Of a DNA stretch of 64,000 nucleotides, positions 39,234-49,272 are shown piece by piece. Both the position numbers and the translations under genes were made by a program. The DNA comes from an uncultured Serinicoccus sp. (GTDB taxonomy: Bacteria; Actinomycetota; Actinomycetes; Actinomycetales; Dermatophilaceae), in contig NZ_CANMUA010000001.1 in the NCBI RefSeq assembly GCF_947500995.1, positions 248,001-312,000 of the forward strand. The letters are read 5' to 3'. Every line of letters starts with the position of its first letter. Positions within the stretch are counted from its first letter, which is position 1. Below the pieces are notes generated by a model. It was not told the DNA's origin. It saw only the letters and a program-made list of their open reading frames with translations, and made no database searches.

Positions 39234-40622
39234 TCAGGCATTGGCGGCCGACTCCTCCTCGGTCTCGACGACCTCGTCACCGGCCTCGACGACCTGGTCG
39301 CCCGGGGCGACCTCCTCGTCGGCGTCCTCGTCGTCGTCGCCCTCGATGGCGTCCAGGTCGACCACGTTGCCCTCGGTGTCGGTGACCGTCGCCTGCTCCA
39401 GCACGTTGGCGAGCGCCTTGCGGCGGCCGACCTCGGCGACCATGGCGGGCACCTGGTTCTGCTGGTCGATCTGCTGCGCGAACTGCTGGGCGTTCATGCC
39501 GTACTGCTGCGCGGTCATCATGATGTACTCGATGAGCTCGCCCTGGTCGACCTCGACCTCGTCGCGCTTGACCAGCGCGTCCAGCAGGAACTGCGTCTGC
39601 ATGGCCTTCTTCGTCGACTCGGTCACCTCGGCGCGGTGCTCGTCGTCCTCCAGGCGGTCCTCGCCCTCGAGGTGACGGTGCACCTCGGCCTCGACGAGGC
39701 TGTCCGGCACGGGGATCTCGACCATCTCGAGCATGGCCTCGAGGACCTTGTCGCGGGCGGCGACGCCCTGCTCGAACCGGGCGCCCTGCTCGGCCTGCTG
39801 GGCGAGGTCGGCGCGCAGCTCGTCCATGGTGTCGAACTGGCTCGCGAGCTGGGCGAACTCGTCGTCCAGCTCGGGCAGCTCGCGCTCCTTGGCGGCCTGG
39901 ACGGTCACGGTGACGTCGGCCTTCTCGCCCTTGCGGTCACCGCCGGCGAGCGGGGACTGGAACTCCACCGTCTCCCCGGCCTTGGTGCCGCGCAGCGCCG
40001 TGTCGAGGCCGTCGAGCATGGTGCCCGAGCCGATCTCGTAGGACACGCCGGTCACCGAGTCGATCTCCTCCTCGCCGATCGTGGCGGTGAGGTCGATCGT
40101 CAGGTGGTCGCCGGTCTTGGCCTTGCGCTTGATCGGCTTGAGGGTGCCGAAGCGCTCACGCAGGTTGTCGATCCGGGTCTGGACGTCCTCCTCGGAGGCC
40201 TGGACCGGGTCGACCTGGACCTCGATGCCGGAGAAGTCCGGCAGCTCGAACTGCGGGACGATGTCGACCTCGGCCTCGAAGGCGAGGTCCTGGCCCTCCT
40301 CCATCGGCAGCGAGGTGAGGTTGACCTCGGGCTGGCTCAGCGGGGTGAGGTCGTTCTCGGTCATCGCCTGCGTGTAGTACTCCGGGAGCGCCTCGTTGAC
40401 GGCCTCCTGCACCACGGCACCGCGCCCGAAGCGCTGGTCGATGATCCGGTTCGGGACCTTGCCCTTGCGGAAGCCGGGGATCTGCACGTTGGCGCCGATG
40501 CTCTTGTAGGCGGCGTCCAGCCGCGGCTTGAGGTCGGCGGCGGGGACCTCGACGGTCAGCTTGACCCGGGTCGGGGTCAGGGTCTCGACAGCGCTCTTCA
40601 CTGCTGGTTGCTCCGTTGTCAT
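39234..40622 (-). CDS. tig: Trigger factor
   Basis: KLTVEVPAADLKPRLDAAYKSIGANVQIPGFRKGKVPNRIIDQRFG. Confidence 0.97.
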   Translation of the reverse strand: MTTEQPAVKSAVETLTPTRVKLTVEVPAADLKPRLDAAYKSIGANVQIPGFRKGKVPNRIIDQRFGRGAVVQEAVNEALPEYYTQAMTENDLTPLSQPEVNLTSLPMEEGQDLAFEAEVDIVPQFELPDFSGIEVQVDPVQASEEDVQTRIDNLRERFGTLKPIKRKAKTGDHLTIDLTATIGEEEIDSVTGVSYEIGSGTMLDGLDTALRGTKAGETVEFQSPLAGGDRKGEKADVTVTVQAAKERELPELDDEFAQLASQFDTMDELRADLAQQAEQGARFEQGVAARDKVLEAMLEMVEIPVPDSLVEAEVHRHLEGEDRLEDDEHRAEVTESTKKAMQTQFLLDALVKRDEVEVDQGELIEYIMMTAQQYGMNAQQFAQQIDQQNQVPAMVAEVGRRKALANVLEQATVTDTEGNVVDLDAIEGDDDEDADEEVAPGDQVVEAGDEVVETEEESAANA

Positions 40623-40697
40623 GTCGGGGGTATGTCGTGGCCCGCCGGGCACAGATAGGCCGCGGGCGGGCACGCGGATCAGCACCATGCTAGGTGG

Positions 40698-40771
40698 TCG
40701 GGGTAGCCGGATTCGAACCGGCGGCCTTCCGCTCCCAAAGCGGACGCGCTACCAAGCTGCGCCATACCCCG
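40698..40771 (-). tRNA. tRNA-Pro (TGG)
   Basis: CGGGGTATGGCGCAGCTTGGTAGCGCGTCCGCTTTGGGAGCGGAAGGCCGCCGGTTCGAATCCGGCTACCCCGA; anticodon TGG; cloverleaf-compatible. Confidence 0.95.
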
Positions 40772-40854
40772 TGGCGGGGCGGCGTCACGGCCGCCCCAGG
40801 TGGAGGTTTAGACTAACTGCTCGGCCAGGGCGAGCAGGACGTCGCGCTGGTCAC

Positions 40855-40925
40855 GCGGGTGTAGCTCAATGGTAGAGCCCCAGTCTTCCAAACTGGCTAC
40901 GCGGGTTCGATTCCCGTCACCCGCT
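40855..40925 (+). tRNA. tRNA-Gly (TCC)
   Basis: GCGGGTGTAGCTCAATGGTAGAGCCCCAGTCTTCCAAACTGGCTACGCGGGTTCGATTCCCGTCACCCGCT followed by encoded CCA; anticodon TCC. Confidence 0.96.
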
Positions 40926-40974
40926 CCACCCCACCCCGCTCGTCGGACGCCGGTCCCCACCCGGTACGGCCCGC

Positions 40975-42018
40975 TCAGGAGCCGTCGTCCGGGGGCACCA
41001 TCTCCCCACGGACGCCGAGCAGCCGCACCGGCCGGTGGTCCTCGAGCCGCTCGTAGAGCGCGAAGGCCTCCCCCGCCAGCACCTCGGGGTCGGTCGTGGG
41101 CGCGGCCAGGACTTGGGACCGGTGCACGGTGAAGAACGGCGCGAAGCGGACCTTGAGGTGGACGCGCCGGACGGGGCGGCCCTCCTCCCCGACGTCCGCG
41201 ACGACCCGCTCCGCGAGCCCGCCCAGGGCCTCGCGCACCTGCTCGGGGGTGAGCAGGTCCTCCTGGTAGGTCGTCTCCCGCCCCCGGGCGCGCGCCACCC
41301 AGGGCGTGTCGTCGGGGCGGTCCGCGCCCTCCCCGCGCGCCAGCTCGGACAGCCGCGGACCGTTGCCCGGGCCGAACTCGGCGCGCAGCACCTCGTCGTC
41401 GGCGTGGGCCAGCTCGGCCACCGTCGCGATGCCCAGCCCGGCCAGCCGGCTGGCGATCCGCCGGCCGACGCCCCACAGCGCCGTCGTGGGCCGTGGGCCC
41501 ATCACCTCGAGCCAGGTGTCGGGGGTGAGGACGGCCGTGCCGCGGGGCTTGCCGAGGTCGGTGGCGGTCTTGGCCCGGACCAGGGTGTCGCCGATCCCGA
41601 CCGAGCAGTGCAACGCGGTCTCGCGCAGCACCGCGGCCTGCAGGCCCCGCGCCACCTCCTGCGGGTCGTCGGCCCGGATGCCGACGAAGGCCTCGTCCCA
41701 GCCGAGGACCTGCACCACCGCGTACGGCCAGCCGCGCAGGACCGCCATGACCTGCTCCGAGGCGTCCTCGTAGGCGGGCAGGTCGAGCGGCAGGAACACC
41801 GCACCGGGGCACCGTCGGGCGGCGACGCGCAACGGCATACCGGAGCGGATGCCGTGCTCGCGCGCCTCGTAGGACGCGGTCGACACCACGGCCCGCTCGG
41901 TCGGGTCGCCCCGGCCGCCGACCACGACGGGCCGACCGGCCAGCTCTGGACGGCGCAGGACCTCCACGGCGGCGAGGAACTGGTCCAGGTCGACGTGCAG
42001 CACCCAGCGTCGGCTCAC
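40975..42018 (-). CDS. dinB: DNA polymerase IV (Y-family)
   Basis: WVLHVDLDQFLAAVEVLRRPELAGRPVVVGG, VVSTASYEAREHGIRSGMPLRVAARRCP, DEAFVGI. Confidence 0.94.
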   Translation of the reverse strand: MSRRWVLHVDLDQFLAAVEVLRRPELAGRPVVVGGRGDPTERAVVSTASYEAREHGIRSGMPLRVAARRCPGAVFLPLDLPAYEDASEQVMAVLRGWPYAVVQVLGWDEAFVGIRADDPQEVARGLQAAVLRETALHCSVGIGDTLVRAKTATDLGKPRGTAVLTPDTWLEVMGPRPTTALWGVGRRIASRLAGLGIATVAELAHADDEVLRAEFGPGNGPRLSELARGEGADRPDDTPWVARARGRETTYQEDLLTPEQVREALGGLAERVVADVGEEGRPVRRVHLKVRFAPFFTVHRSQVLAAPTTDPEVLAGEAFALYERLEDHRPVRLLGVRGEMVPPDDGS

Positions 42019-42147
42019 CCGACCATGGTGGCCGAGCCCGTGGACCGGCGCCACGGGGCGTGGCGCCCCGGTCGCCGGTGACGGCGCGGGTTAGCGTGAA
42101 GGGGTGGCGCCGGGACGGTCGGCGCGCGGTCGATCGCAGGGAGTCGT

Positions 42148-43917
42148 ATGTCTGTCCACCACGCCCGTGCCCGTCGCCGGTGGGCGGCCCTGACCGCGAC
42201 GGCGGTGGTGCTCGCCGCATGCACCCCGGGCGCGGACTCCCCCGGCTCGTCGGACGGGACGGGGTCGCAGACCGGCACTGACGGGTCCTCCGACGGTGGT
42301 GGTGACCCGGCAGGTGAGGGGGGTGAGGGGTCCGACACCCCGGCCGCCGCGCCCGTGGCCGACCCGGAGCAGACCGTGCTCGCCGGCGGGACAGCCGCGG
42401 AGCTCTCGGTCGAGGCCTCGCGCGCCTTCTTCGAGAGCGCCCCTGTGGTCGTCGTCGCGGCGCAGGACGAGCAGCTGGCCGCCGCCTCGGCCGGCGTCGC
42501 CCTCGGCGTGCCGGTCCTCGTGGACGGCCCCGGGGTGGCCGAGGAGGTCGAGCGGCTCGGCGCGGAGACGGCCCTCACCGTCGGGCCCGTCGAGGACCCG
42601 GGTGTCGACGTGCTGGCCGTCGAGGACGCGCAGGCGCTGGCCGAGGTCCTCGATGTCGAGGGGCCGGCCGAGCCGGTGCCCGACGGCGAGCAGGTCCAGG
42701 CCCTGGTCGGGCTCGAGCCGGGGGCGAGGACCGTGCTGACGGGAGCGGACCAGGACGACACCCCGCCCGGGGCCGACACCGACGCCGCGACCCGGACCGC
42801 GGGCGACCCGGCCGGGCAGACGGAGGCCCCGGCGGAGCCGCTGGAGTCCGACGTCGAGGAGCTGCCGGAGACCTCCGCCCCCGAGCCGGTCGACGGGGTC
42901 ACGGTGATGACGACGGGCGTCGACCGGGACGTCGCCGCCGTCGCCTCGGCCCGGGCCGTCGGCGCGCCGGTGCTGGTCGTGCCGGAGGGCGACCCCCGGG
43001 CCACCTCCGAGACGGTGCAGGCGCTGGCCGACGCGGACCCGCGCACGGTCATCGGCATCGGGGAGGAGTTCGGTGCCGCGCAGACGCTGGCCTGGCGGGC
43101 GCAGACGGCCGCGACCGGCGTCGAGCTGCCCGGCGGGGGCCAGCTCGTGCTCCCCGACAAGACCTACGTCGCGCTCTACGGCAACCCGACGACGTCCTCG
43201 CTCGGCGTCCTCGGGGAGCAGGGCCCCGAGGAGACGGTCGAGCGGGCCGAGGAGGTGGCGGCACCCTACGCCGACCTCACCGACGAGCCGGTCGTGCCGG
43301 CGCTGGAGATCATCGCCACCGTCGCCAGCTCGGACGCCGGGGCGGACGGCAACTACAGCAACGAGATGGACCTCGAGACCCTGCGGCCCCTGGTCGACCT
43401 GGCCGAGGAGCACGGGATGTACGTCGTGCTCGACCTCCAACCGGGTCGGACCGACTTCCTCACCCAGGCGAAGGTCTACGAGGAGCTGCTGCGGCGCCCG
43501 CACGTCGGCCTCGCGCTGGACCCGGAGTGGCGGCTGGGCCCCAGCGAGGTGCACCTGCAGCAGATCGGGCAGGTCGACGTCGCCGAGGTCGACGCCGTGG
43601 TCGACTGGCTGGCCGACCTCACGCGCGACCACGACCTGCCGCAGAAGATGCTGGTCCTGCACCAGTTCCAGACCCGCATGATCCCCGGGGCCGACGAGGT
43701 CGACCAGTCCCGCACCGAGGTCGCGGTGCTCATCCATGCGGACGGGCAGGGCGCCCAGGCGGACAAGCAGGGCACCTGGCGGTCGCTGCACGACCACGCC
43801 CCGTCGGTGCCGTACTGGGGCTGGAAGAACTTCTACGACGAGGACCTCCCCGGGCCGCTCTCGCCGGAGCAGACGATGCAGGTCGAGCCGACGCCCGACT
43901 TCATCAGCTACCAGTAG
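42148..43917 (+). CDS. Secreted lipoprotein, cell-wall-binding-repeat-like
   Basis: Lipobox VVLAACTPG; repeated VPVLVDGPGVAEEVERLGAETALTVG / APVLVVPEGDPRATSETVQALADADPRTVIGIGEEF segments; C-terminal LVDLAEEHGMYVVLDLQPGRTDF. Confidence 0.75.
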   Translation: MSVHHARARRRWAALTATAVVLAACTPGADSPGSSDGTGSQTGTDGSSDGGGDPAGEGGEGSDTPAAAPVADPEQTVLAGGTAAELSVEASRAFFESAPVVVVAAQDEQLAAASAGVALGVPVLVDGPGVAEEVERLGAETALTVGPVEDPGVDVLAVEDAQALAEVLDVEGPAEPVPDGEQVQALVGLEPGARTVLTGADQDDTPPGADTDAATRTAGDPAGQTEAPAEPLESDVEELPETSAPEPVDGVTVMTTGVDRDVAAVASARAVGAPVLVVPEGDPRATSETVQALADADPRTVIGIGEEFGAAQTLAWRAQTAATGVELPGGGQLVLPDKTYVALYGNPTTSSLGVLGEQGPEETVERAEEVAAPYADLTDEPVVPALEIIATVASSDAGADGNYSNEMDLETLRPLVDLAEEHGMYVVLDLQPGRTDFLTQAKVYEELLRRPHVGLALDPEWRLGPSEVHLQQIGQVDVAEVDAVVDWLADLTRDHDLPQKMLVLHQFQTRMIPGADEVDQSRTEVAVLIHADGQGAQADKQGTWRSLHDHAPSVPYWGWKNFYDEDLPGPLSPEQTMQVEPTPDFISYQ

Positions 43918-43954
43918 GGCGACGCGCCGGGGACCCGGACAGGTCCACCACGCC

Positions 43955-43989
43955 GAGGCCCCCGACCGGTCCGTCCGGTCGGGGGCCTC
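43955..43989. terminator. Bidirectional hairpin between convergent genes
   Basis: GAGGCCCCCGACCGG-tccgt-CCGGTCGGGGGCCTC. Confidence 0.85.
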
Positions 43990-44002
43990 GTCGTGAGTGG
44001 TG

Positions 44003-44470
44003 TCAGGGCAGCGGGGGCACGGTGCCGTCCGCCTCGTAGGCGCTCACCATGTCGATGCGGCGCTGGTGGCGCGGGTCGCCGGAGAAGGCGGTGGCGAGGA
44101 AGACCTCGACCATCGCCCGGGCCTCCTCGACGCTGTGCATGCGGGCGCCGATCGACAGGACCTGGGCGTCGTTGTGCTCGCGCATGAGCCGCGCGAGCTC
44201 CGGGTTGTAGGCCAGCCCGGCCCGGATGCCGGCGACCTTGTTGGCCGCCATCTGCTCGCCGTTGCCGGACCCGCCGAGCACGATCCCGAGCGACCCCTCC
44301 TCCTGCGCGACCGCCCGGGCCGCGCGCAGCACGAAGACCGGGTAGTCGTCCTGGGGGTCGTGGTCGAGGGGGCCGTGGTCGACCACGTCGTGACCCTGCT
44401 CGGCCAGCCAGGCCACGAGGTCGCGCTGCAGCTCGTAGGCGGCGTGGTCACCACCGATGTGCACCCTCAT
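44003..44470 (-). CDS. rpiB: Ribose-5-phosphate isomerase B
   Basis: MRVHIGGDHAAYELQRDLVAWLAEQGHDVVDHG; GIVLGGSGNGEQMAANKVAGIRAGLAYN. Confidence 0.95.
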   Translation of the reverse strand: MRVHIGGDHAAYELQRDLVAWLAEQGHDVVDHGPLDHDPQDDYPVFVLRAARAVAQEEGSLGIVLGGSGNGEQMAANKVAGIRAGLAYNPELARLMREHNDAQVLSIGARMHSVEEARAMVEVFLATAFSGDPRHQRRIDMVSAYEADGTVPPLP

Positions 44471-44482
44471 GTCCGCTCCTCC

Positions 44483-45136
44483 TCAGCTGAAGTCGGGACC
44501 CACGCTGCGGGTCCGCTTCATCTCGTAGAAACCGGGGGTGCCCGCGACGAGCAGGCAGCCGTCCCAGAGCCGGCCGGCGGCCTCGCCCTTGGGGGCCGGG
44601 GTGACGACGGGTCCGAAGAAGGCGACGTCCTCGACGCGCACCACCGGCGTGCCCACGTCGTCGCCGACGAGGTCGATGGCCCGCTGGTGGCTGGCCCGCA
44701 GGGCCTCGTCGTGCTCCTCGCCGGCGCCCGCCTGCGCGAGCGCCGGGTCGAGGCCGAGCTCGTCCAGCACCTCGGTGGTGATGGTGTCGAGGTCCTCGCT
44801 GCCGCGGCCCTCCAGGTGGATCCGCTGGCCGTAGGCGTCGTACATCCTCCGGCGCAGGGCGTTGGCCTCGTCGTCGGGCAGGTCGGCCGTGGCGGCGACG
44901 ATGGTCCGGACCGGGCCCCACGCGCGGTCGAGCATCGCGCGGTAGCCCTCGTCGAGGTCGCGGCCCTCGTTGAGGACCGCCAGGCTCATGACCGAGAAGG
45001 TGATCTCGAGGTCACGCACCTCCGCCGCCTCGAGCAGCCAGCGGGAGGTCATCCAGGCCCACGGGCACGCCGGGTCGAAGAACATCTCGGCATGGGTGGT
45101 ACCGCCGGAGAGGGCAGGGGACTCGTGATGCGTCAT
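44483..45136 (-). CDS. DsbA-family / mycothiol-dependent nitroreductase-like protein
   Basis: AEMFFDPACPWAWMTSRWLLEAAEVRDLEITFSVMSL. Confidence 0.85.
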   Translation of the reverse strand: MTHHESPALSGGTTHAEMFFDPACPWAWMTSRWLLEAAEVRDLEITFSVMSLAVLNEGRDLDEGYRAMLDRAWGPVRTIVAATADLPDDEANALRRRMYDAYGQRIHLEGRGSEDLDTITTEVLDELGLDPALAQAGAGEEHDEALRASHQRAIDLVGDDVGTPVVRVEDVAFFGPVVTPAPKGEAAGRLWDGCLLVAGTPGFYEMKRTRSVGPDFS

Positions 45137-45202
45137 GCGACCATCGTGTCACGGCATACCCTGTCCTTCAGCCGCACCCGACGCTCGACGAGGAGACTCT
45201 GC

Positions 45203-47791
45203 ATGCCCGGCACCAACCTGACCCGTGACGAGGCCGCCGCCCGCTCGGCGCTCATCCGGACCGAGTCCTACGACGTGGTCCTGGACCTCACCCGCGGGTC
45301 GGAGACCTTCTCGACGCGCAGCACGGTGCGGTTCACCTGCTCCCGGCCGGGGGAGTCCACCTGGATCGACTTCGTGGGTCCGTCCGTGGAGCGGGTCGTG
45401 CTCAACGGCACCGAGCTCGACCCCGCCGACGTCCTGACCGACTCCCGGATCGCGCTGCCGGACCTCACGGGGACCAACGAGCTGGTCGTCGAGGCGACCG
45501 GGGCCTACATGAACACCGGCGAGGGCCTGCACCGGTTCGTCGACCCGGCCGACGGCGAGGTCTACCTCTACACGCAGTTCGAGGTCCCGGACAGCCGGCG
45601 GATGTTCCCCGTCTTCGAGCAGCCCGACCTCAAGGCGACCTTCGCCTTCACCGTCACCGCGCCCGCGCACTGGCAGGTCATCTCCAACGAGCCGACCCCG
45701 GAGCCCACGCCCGCGGACCAGGGGCGCGACGCCGACGGCGGCGGCACGGCCACCTGGGCGTTCGCGCCGACCGCGCGCATCTCGTCCTACATCACGGCGC
45801 TGGTCGCCGGACCGTATGACGTCGTCCGCGACTCGGTGAGCACGCGTGCCGGTGAGGTGCCGCTCGCGGTCTACTGCCGCCGCAGCCTCACCCCCCACCT
45901 GGACGCCGACAACATCCTCGACGTGACGAAGAAGGGGTTCGCGTTCTTCGAGGAGGAGTTCGACTGCGCGTACCCGTTCACCAAGTACGACCAGATCTTC
46001 ACGCCGGAGTACAACATGGGCGCGATGGAGAACGCCGGGTGCGTCACCATCGTGGAGAACTACGTCTTCCGGTCCAAGGTGACCGAGGCCATCGTCGAGC
46101 GGCGCGCGCTCACCATCCTGCACGAGCTGGCGCACATGTGGTTCGGCGACCTCGTGACGATGACGTGGTGGGACGACCTGTGGCTCAACGAGAGCTTCGC
46201 CGAGTGGGCCTCGACGACCGCCCAGGCCGAGGCCACCGGCTGGACCGACGCGTGGACCACCTTCGGCACCGCCGAGAAGGCCTGGGCCTACCGTCAGGAC
46301 CAGCTCTCCTCCACCCACCCCGTCGCCGCCGACATGGTCGACCTCGCCGCGGTCGAGGTGAACTTCGACGGCATCACCTACGCCAAGGGCGCCTCGGTGC
46401 TCAAGCAGCTCGTCGCCTACGTGGGCCGGGAGCCCTTCCGCGACGGCCTGCGCGCCTACTTCGCCAAGCACGCCTGGGGCAACACCACCCTGCGCGACCT
46501 GCTCGTCGAGCTTGAGGCGACCAGCGGCCGCGACCTGGGCTCGTGGAGCGAGGTCTGGCTGGAGACCGCCGGGGTCAACACGCTGACGCCCGAGGTGGAG
46601 GTGGCGCAGGACGGCACCATCGCCGCGCTGGCCATCCGCCAGACCACGCCGCCGGAGCACCCCACCCAGCGCCCGCACCGGCTGGCCGTCGGGTGCTACG
46701 ACCTCGTGGACGGTGCCCTGCGCCGCACCCACCGGGTCGAGCTCGACGTCGACGGGGAGCGCACGGAGGTGCCCGAGCTCGTCGGACGGCCGATGCCCGG
46801 CCTGCTCCTCGTCAACGACGACGACCTCGCCTACGCCAAGATCCGCCTCGATGAACGCTCGCTCGCGACGGCGCTGGAGCACCTGCGATCCTTCACCGAG
46901 TCGCTGCCGCGGGCCCTGGTGCTCGGCGCCGCGTGGGACATGACGCGGGACGGGGAGATGGCCGCGAGCGACTACGTGCGGCTGGTCCTCACCGCGCTCC
47001 CCGGCGAGACCGACTCCACCCTGCTCCGGGTACTCATCCAGCAGGTGAGCGCCGCCGCGCTGACCTACACCGCGCCGGAGCACCGCGCGGCCGTCGTCGC
47101 CGAGCTCACCGCCGGCCTGCGCGAGAGCACCCTGGCCGCCGAGGCCGGCAGCGACGCCCAGCTGCAGCTGGTGACGGCATGGGCCTCCTTCGCCCGGTCC
47201 GAGGACGACCTCGCCCTGGTGCGGGGGCTGCTGTCCGGGGACGAGAGGCTGGCCGGGCTGAGCGTCGACCAGGACATGCGCTGGACGCTGCTCACCGCCC
47301 TGGCGACGGCCGGCGCCGCCGGCGAGGAGGAGATCGCCGCCGAGCGGGAGCGCGACAACACCGCGACCGGCAACGAGAAGGCCGCGCGGGCGCGGGCCGC
47401 GGTGCCGACGGCGGAGGCGAAGGAGACCGCGTGGGTCGACGCCGTCGAGACGCCCGGCCTGTCGAACTCCGTGCTCGCGGCCATGGCGCTGGGCTTCGGC
47501 CGGGTGCACGACGAGGCGCTGCTGGCGCCTTACGTCGAGCGCTACCACGACGTGGTGTCCCGCGTCTGGGACGAGCGCACGCACCACATCGCCGAGTCGC
47601 TGGCGGTCGGGTTCTACCCGCTCGCCGTCGCCTCGCCCGAGCTGCTCGCGGCCAGCGAGACCTGGCTGGAGGCCCACCCCGACGCCTCCAACAGCCTGCG
47701 CCGGACCGTGGCCGAGAACCGCGACGCCGTCGCCCGCGCCCTGCGCGCGCAAGCCGCCGACGCCGACGCCGCCGCCCGGACCCAGGACTAG
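45203..47791 (+). CDS. pepN: Aminopeptidase N (M1 metallopeptidase)
   Basis: NMGAMENAGCVTIVENYVF (GAMEN), TILHELAHMWFGDLVTMTWWDDLWLNESFAEW (HExxH...E). Confidence 0.97.
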   Translation: MPGTNLTRDEAAARSALIRTESYDVVLDLTRGSETFSTRSTVRFTCSRPGESTWIDFVGPSVERVVLNGTELDPADVLTDSRIALPDLTGTNELVVEATGAYMNTGEGLHRFVDPADGEVYLYTQFEVPDSRRMFPVFEQPDLKATFAFTVTAPAHWQVISNEPTPEPTPADQGRDADGGGTATWAFAPTARISSYITALVAGPYDVVRDSVSTRAGEVPLAVYCRRSLTPHLDADNILDVTKKGFAFFEEEFDCAYPFTKYDQIFTPEYNMGAMENAGCVTIVENYVFRSKVTEAIVERRALTILHELAHMWFGDLVTMTWWDDLWLNESFAEWASTTAQAEATGWTDAWTTFGTAEKAWAYRQDQLSSTHPVAADMVDLAAVEVNFDGITYAKGASVLKQLVAYVGREPFRDGLRAYFAKHAWGNTTLRDLLVELEATSGRDLGSWSEVWLETAGVNTLTPEVEVAQDGTIAALAIRQTTPPEHPTQRPHRLAVGCYDLVDGALRRTHRVELDVDGERTEVPELVGRPMPGLLLVNDDDLAYAKIRLDERSLATALEHLRSFTESLPRALVLGAAWDMTRDGEMAASDYVRLVLTALPGETDSTLLRVLIQQVSAAALTYTAPEHRAAVVAELTAGLRESTLAAEAGSDAQLQLVTAWASFARSEDDLALVRGLLSGDERLAGLSVDQDMRWTLLTALATAGAAGEEEIAAERERDNTATGNEKAARARAAVPTAEAKETAWVDAVETPGLSNSVLAAMALGFGRVHDEALLAPYVERYHDVVSRVWDERTHHIAESLAVGFYPLAVASPELLAASETWLEAHPDASNSLRRTVAENRDAVARALRAQAADADAAARTQD

Positions 47792-47810
47792 ACGCAGACC
47801 TATCCCCCCG

Positions 47811-47920
47811 CCCCCGCACAGGACGCGCGCCCAGGCCGCACCAGACGCGTGGTCCGACGACTCGGGACTCGTGGTCCGACGACTCGGGACGCGTGGTCCG
47901 ACGACTCCGGACGCTTGTTC
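47811..47920. repeat. 22-bp phased repeat array (5 units)
   Basis: gac(g/t)c(g/t) anchors at 47822, 47844, 47866, 47888, 47910. Confidence 0.85.
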
Positions 47921-48027
47921 GGCGTCCTCATGTGCGCTGATCCACACCCCGGTCTGCAGCCGGCCTTCATCCACAGGATGGTCCGGAGGCCTGGTCGTGT
48001 CTCTGGTCGAGACAGAGGCTGAGTGGC

Positions 48028-49119
48028 ATGGACCTCGACTCCCTGCCCTCGGTCTTCAGTCGCCGGTTCGCGCTCGATGCCGGTATGTCGTCCCGCGAGC
48101 TCACCGAGCTGCTCCTGCTCGGCGAGATGGTGCGGGAGTCGAGGAGCTGGTTCCGGCGGCCCCGTGCCAGCCTCCAGCCCGATCAGGAGGAGTGGCAGCG
48201 GGTGCAGGGCGAGCACCTCGACCGACTGCGTCTTCAGCTGCAACGCTTCCCCGGGCACGTGGCCAGTCATACCAGCGCCGCCCTGCTGCACGGGCTCGCC
48301 GTCACCATCTCCCCCGATGCCCCGGTCGAGCTGACCGTCCTCGAGGGCGTGCAACGGTCCCGGACACTGCCTGGCGTGATCCTGCACCACTGCGACTCCG
48401 CGGGCACGGAGGTGGCCGTCGTGGACGGGCTGCGCACCACGAACCTGTTCAGGACGGTCGCCGACACCGCGCGCACCCGCCGGCTCCCGCACTCGACGGC
48501 ACTGGTGGACGACGCCCTGCGGCGGGGCATGCTGACCACGTCCGATCTGCGCAAGCAGCTCGACCTGCAGAAGCGGTGGAGGGGACGCCCCAAGGCCGTC
48601 GCCGCGCTCGCGTTGTCCGATCCGCGGCGCGAGACCTGGCTGGAGTCGTTCTCCTTCGTCACGCTGCACGAGCGCGGGCTCCCGATCCCACTCGCCCAGG
48701 TCGACATCCTCGACGACGACGGCACGTTCCTCGCCAGGACGGACGGGCTGCAGCCGGAGTCCGCGTCGTTCTACGAGGCGGACGGGCGTGGCAAGTACTT
48801 CCTCGATCAGTCCGAGACCGTCTCACCCGAGCAGTCGGTCCGTGGCCGCATGGAGGCCGAGCAGCGCCGGCACGGTTCGCTCTGCGAGATCGGTCTGCGC
48901 GGGGTGCGCTGGACCAGCGACGAGATCCTCGGTGACCCGGAGTCGGTGGCGAGCCGCGCGAAGCAGGTGCTCGGACCCCCACCGGCACCCGTCCGTGGGT
49001 ATGCCGTGTGGAACGGCGAGCGCCGTCGTCTGCCGTTCTCGGCGGAGCGTCCGGCGGTCGACCTGGAGCAGATCTACGTCACCCGCAGCATGCGTGAGCG
49101 GGCACGCCGTACCTTCTGA
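48028..49119 (+). CDS. AbiEi-like/DUF559-related protein, copy 3 (divergent)
   Basis: SHTSAALLHGLAVTISPDAPVELTVLEGVQRSRTLPGVILHHCDSAG; DGLRTTNLFRTVADTARTRRLPHSTALVDDALRRGMLT; C-terminal ETWLESFSFVTLHERGLPIPLAQVDILDDDGTFLARTDGLQPESASFYEADGRGKY. Confidence 0.7.
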   Translation: MDLDSLPSVFSRRFALDAGMSSRELTELLLLGEMVRESRSWFRRPRASLQPDQEEWQRVQGEHLDRLRLQLQRFPGHVASHTSAALLHGLAVTISPDAPVELTVLEGVQRSRTLPGVILHHCDSAGTEVAVVDGLRTTNLFRTVADTARTRRLPHSTALVDDALRRGMLTTSDLRKQLDLQKRWRGRPKAVAALALSDPRRETWLESFSFVTLHERGLPIPLAQVDILDDDGTFLARTDGLQPESASFYEADGRGKYFLDQSETVSPEQSVRGRMEAEQRRHGSLCEIGLRGVRWTSDEILGDPESVASRAKQVLGPPPAPVRGYAVWNGERRRLPFSAERPAVDLEQIYVTRSMRERARRTF

Positions 49120-49144
49120 CCAAGAGGCACCGCCACCCTGTGCC

Positions 49145-49272
49145 GACCGCGCGTCCGGTGCGGCCTGAGCGCGCGTCCGGTGCGGCCTGAGCGCGCGTCC
49201 GGTGCGGCCTGAGCGCGCGTCCGGTGCGGCCGGGGCGCGCGTCCGGTGCGGCCCTACCGCGCGTCCGGTGCG
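49145..49272. repeat. 22-bp phased repeat array (6 units)
   Basis: GCGTCCGGTGCG at 49151, 49173, 49195, 49217, 49239, 49261; unit cctgagcgcgcgtccggtgcgg. Confidence 0.96.

Noticed and set aside
40698-40771. GGTATGG motif instance in tRNA-Pro
   Set aside because: Fixed by tRNA structure (CGGGGTATGGCG); not counted in the octamer over-representation.
45149-47974. 941-aa minus-strand ORF
   Set aside because: Antisense to pepN, which has clear GAMEN and HExxH motifs.
49145-49272. CRISPR array
   Set aside because: Units are contiguous 22-bp degenerate repeats with no unique spacers and no cas genes nearby.
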